Positions 60,601 through 64,000 of a DNA stretch of 64,000 nucleotides are shown here, piece after piece. The DNA lies in NCBI GenBank assembly GCA_028023455.1, contig JAQFVV010012497.1, positions 4,340,001 through 4,404,000 of the forward strand, read 5' to 3'. Position numbers and translations under genes: made by a program. The DNA is from Epiperipatus broadwayi (lineage: Eukaryota; Onychophora; Udeonychophora; Euonychophora; Peripatidae). A model generated the notes under the pieces. That model did not search any database and was not told the DNA's origin. It worked only from the letters and a program-made list of their open reading frames with translations. Numbering within the stretch: the stretch's first letter is position 1; every line of letters starts with the position of its first letter.

Positions 60601-62697
60601 TACTATTAACACAGAGATTAACAAAACACAAAATAAAGGAGCTTGGATGCATCCATGCTTAAAACAATGATATCTGATGAATTACATTTTAAGAGTCAGA
60701 ATATAAAAAAGTTTATATTACAAATGCAGATTGTTAGATAAATCATAGATTATGATATTCCAAAATTAAAATGACATAGCATTAAAAAATATTCTATTCT
60801 AAACACCTTGGTATAAAATTTGATGTTTATTTTATAGAAAAATCAACTTTCACGCTTCATATCAATAGTTATTAAATACTAAAATTGCCATTTTGGATTT
60901 TCAAGATTATCATATTACTGAAGCAAATCACTTAAGTGTATTGGGGATGCAAGTAAATTTATTCTAGGATCCACTAAAAAAAAATTTAATCAAAAGAAAA
61001 TAACTGTTTTTGTTTTGAACAAATAATAAATTGAATATGGAACATTATAAATTATATAGGGATTAAAAACAAGAATTCCAAAAACTAACAAGATATGCTT
61101 AAAATCATTCACTGATTATGGTATTCTTATAAAATATTACACCCACAAATGACATTCTTTTATAAAATATTTCAAACAGATTTTAATAATTATATCCATA
61201 CTATCTACTAATGTAGATTTGTATAAAGATATGCAATTTAATGAAATGCAAACTTTATAATCTTAAAAATAAAATAATTTCAGGCTGTTATGAGATACCT
61301 AGAGCATAAACTGTTTTGAATGTTTATGCAACAATTGAGTTTAATAATAAATTAGCACAATACTTCTGATTATTATTGATAGATTTCATTTCTATGTAAT
61401 TTTCAAATCTCTTTCTATAATTCCAAAAAGATTCTGGTCAAAATTAAGTAGCAATACTGGGTTTATGGCTGGATCTGATTCAACTTCCCCTACATGTGCC
61501 GGTTGCTTTTATTATTGAAATTATAAAAATTATATCTGCTGTTGTATCTCCAAAAACTATGCAAATTGTTGTGCATTAATATAGACTTTTAAAAAAAAAA
61601 AAAGAAGGAAATTCTTATCTTATTATAGAATAAACTATAATGCAGTATAACTTACTGTAAAATTAAATAATATTTACAAAATACTCTGAAATTATTAATA
61701 TAACATAAAAAAGTTTTTATTTTATTACAATTTTTTTCCCCTTTTCTAGACTTAATTTAATGCTGAATAATAAATTTTCAAACTTTCTTAATGTTGATAA
61801 TTTTTTTTCTTTTCAGACTCAATGCTTTGTTTTTTTTTTAATCTTGAAATATTGTTTCAAGTACATTGTTCACTAAATGTTTACCTCATCATCAAAATTG
61901 TTATGGCTATTGATCCTTTCTTGATATACTTGATAGTTTTTGATATGTCAGGAATATGTTCAGTTATTTGATTTATTCTTTTTGAACCAGAACTCTAGAT
62001 AGAATGTTAATTTTTGGCAGTACTGTTAGGGATAAATTAACAGGAATATTTCAAACAGTTATTATAATAATATAGTTGGAGTTTTTCTCTATGCATTGAT
62101 ATTGACAACTAGCTAGTTATTCGTTTACAAAAAACACCTAAGACCAAAGAAATTCCCATCAAAATCCAATTAGTTTTCTTATCTTACAAAACTCTATCAA
62201 AAATTCTTGGATGCACTCTCACCAACAGATAAACCATCTAGATTACTATATAAAGCTGCTATTTCCCTGGCACAATTAAAATCTTCACCAATAATAAATC
62301 TAAATACAAACTTGCTCAAAGAATTAGTTACCAAACTGTTATCATTAAAAAAAAGAGATCAATGTTGATGCTACTGAAGTTTGGTTAATACTGGCAAAGA
62401 TAAAATAATTCAATATAACATTAATAAAGTGCCGTTTAATATGATGTCAATATTTCTTTGAGCTTTTTTTTTTTTCCATAGATTAAGAGTTACATTTATC
62501 TGCTAATTACCATATTGCTTTGATACTACCCATCACATCATATCAGAGAAGATGATGATCAGGTGCATCTTTAGCATGGCTAATTAAAATAGGAAGAAAT
62601 ATAAAAGCCAGGAGAATTGCATAATAAAAATTAATACATTTAATTTCTTTTAAAATTATTATAAACATTTTTGCAAAAGTCCTGATATATGAATGAA
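60601..62697. other. No recognised feature
   Basis: A+T-rich sequence without a supported gene or paired repeat. Confidence 0.35.
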
Positions 62698-62792
62698 AGC
62701 GTTGTTATCCGAGAGGTCATCGCAACTGCCTTGCAAGCAAGTAGTTGGTTGCAGACGGTTGTGGGTTCGCGTCACGGCCGATGCTATGACAT
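62698..62792 (+). repeat. tRNA-like sequence, probably a tRNA-derived SINE
   Basis: A G+C-rich island in A+T-rich DNA. It has CCGAGAGGTCATCGCAAC (A-box/D-arm-like), a CTTGCAA loop that would place TGC (Ala) as anticodon, a long variable part and GGGTTCGCGTC, a good B box in a foldable T arm. The acceptor ends do not pair, and an A-run follows at about 62800. I read it as a SINE head or tRNA pseudogene, not a working tRNA gene. Confidence 0.6.
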
Positions 62793-62799
62793 ATGAAGA

Positions 62800-63296
62800 A
62801 AAAAAAAATACATTCAATATATTTTATTCTTTCTAATAAAAAAGATAGATAAAACACATAAAAGTTCTCTCTTAGTACCCATAAGACAGAATTTACAAAT
62901 AAATGAATAATTCCAAATTTAATCTTTTAGAGTAATTATTTATGTTCTTAATGATTATTTTCAGCAAAGAAAAAAGTATCTATAAAAATAAATTCTTGTA
63001 TATTCTTTCATAAGTATATAAAAGGTTCTAATGATTCATGCATTCACCAATCATGATCATCATCTACAATCCAATTCCTAATAGAGCTTGGGAATTTCAT
63101 CAGCTCACCAAAGATTTCCCAAGTAAAATGAAAAAATATTTGATTGACTGGTTTTTATAACCAACCATCTAATTATCCAATAAATGGGATTTTTTTTTAG
63201 CAGAAAGGATATTCTAATATTATCTGAGTTGCTTCAATAAGTCTCCATGCACTGACCATAAAACAAAAACATGAATGTAACATGATGTAAGTTTAA
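62800..63296. other. No recognised feature
   Basis: A+T-rich sequence between the tRNA-like element and the palindrome. Confidence 0.35.
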
Positions 63297-63412
63297 CATA
63301 ATAAAAAACACACAATTAATTCTCTATAAAGCTGCTTTAATATTTCAACCAGCAGACTGGTTGAAATATTAAAGCAGCTTTATAGAGAAGTAATTGTGTG
63401 TTTTTTATTATG
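63297..63412. mobile_element. 116-bp near-perfect palindrome
   Basis: Starts CATAATAAAAAACACACAAT and ends with its reverse complement. Arms of about 55 bp differ by about one mismatch around a CAGCAGACTG centre. It could be a very small MITE or the ends of one brought together by internal deletion. Confidence 0.85.
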
Positions 63413-64000
63413 CTTTTATTTTTCCTTTAGTTAGTTTGAATATTTATTATTTTCATGATGTAACTTTAGTAAAACATTGAGATGCTGATTGTATGATTTA
63501 CTATTATTTTCATGTTTTAGTGAGCATCTTAATTTCTATTTTAGTAAATTCCTTTATAATTTTAATGTTTTTTTTTATTTAAACACAATATATTATTTAA
63601 TATTCATTAACATATATCTCATAAGCAATCATTTTAATAAATTAATATGTAGGAACAAATAAACCAATCACATATCTCTTATTTCAAAGCAAAAATCTCT
63701 CCAATATCGTCTATAGAGAGAAAGAAAAGGCAGAGAAGACACTATTCATAAGGTTAGTTCAGTTAGCAAAAGCTTTAATATTTTTTTGTTTTATCCACTA
63801 AATAAGAATAGTTAGATATCAATTTACCTATATTTAGATGGACAATCATTGGAGAAAAATCCTCAAGTAATTATCATCCATCCAAAAATTTTTCTCATTC
63901 ATATAGATTCAAAGCTAAAGTCACTGACATGCCAAAATAGATGTGATAACCATCTCACCTAAAATGTCTTGCACATATATATAGAATATTGTTTACACAT
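63413..64000. other. No recognised feature
   Basis: A+T-rich sequence to the end of the window. Confidence 0.35.

Overview
This is animal nuclear DNA, very A+T-rich (about three quarters by eye), almost certainly from an invertebrate. The signs are: a conserved metazoan gene split by introns of 4-15 kb with GT/AG borders; RTE-type and other LINE fragments; hAT-like elements with 8-bp target duplications; tRNA-like SINE pieces; and no long ORFs outside retrotransposons. I cannot name the phylum from the sequence alone.

Positions 1-30.9 kb: the only host gene I can support is the 3' part of a plus-strand VIP36/LMAN2-type gene, an L-type lectin cargo receptor of the early secretory pathway. Four constitutive-looking exons (2223-2337, 6811-6857, 15332-15389, 30479-30633) join in consistent phase. 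They encode the end of the lectin domain, a short stalk, one membrane span and a basic tail ending KRFY. A 27-nt frame-preserving candidate microexon lies at 20430-20456. The exons for the signal peptide and most of the lectin fold lie upstream of the window. The introns hold a short-interspersed-repeat family (1.2-1.7 and 6.1-6.5 kb), a 1.5-kb TIR element with an internal minisatellite (7.8-9.4 kb), an 874-bp hAT-type element with perfect 8-bp target duplication (16.5-17.4 kb), and a nested retroelement block at 22.6-28.7 kb. In that block a LINE with a reverse transcriptase appears to sit inside one of two long direct repeats flanking a decayed gag-like region. A local repeat family of about 250 bp flanks the block.

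Positions 31-36.3 kb: a young-looking LTR-type element with two LTRs of about 1.4 kb, each with a TATA motif, enclosing only about 740 bp with no recognisable gag or pol (LARD/TRIM-like). It lies inside older, rearranged repeats.

Positions 36-64 kb: no intact host gene was recognised. The region holds a TTAA-flanked palindromic MITE (38.1 kb), a 274-bp hAT-type MITE (41.2 kb), a 1.7-kb TIR element with perfect 8-bp target duplication and two internal tandem arrays (42.4-44.1 kb), two 5'-truncated RTE LINEs with the TGATGA-type 3' tail (44.9 and 47.1 kb), a direct-plus-inverted triplicated repeat (50.2-51.0 kb), a probable TIR element (51.6-53.1 kb), a decayed transformer-2 (TRA2) pseudogene (53.9-54.3 kb), further palindromes (55.6 and 63.3 kb), a three-unit repeat (57.6-58.0 kb) and a tRNA-like sequence (62.7 kb).

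Nothing here looks like a new cellular system. The most unusual theme is that several unrelated-looking non-autonomous DNA elements share one architecture: terminal inverted repeats enclosing internal minisatellites.
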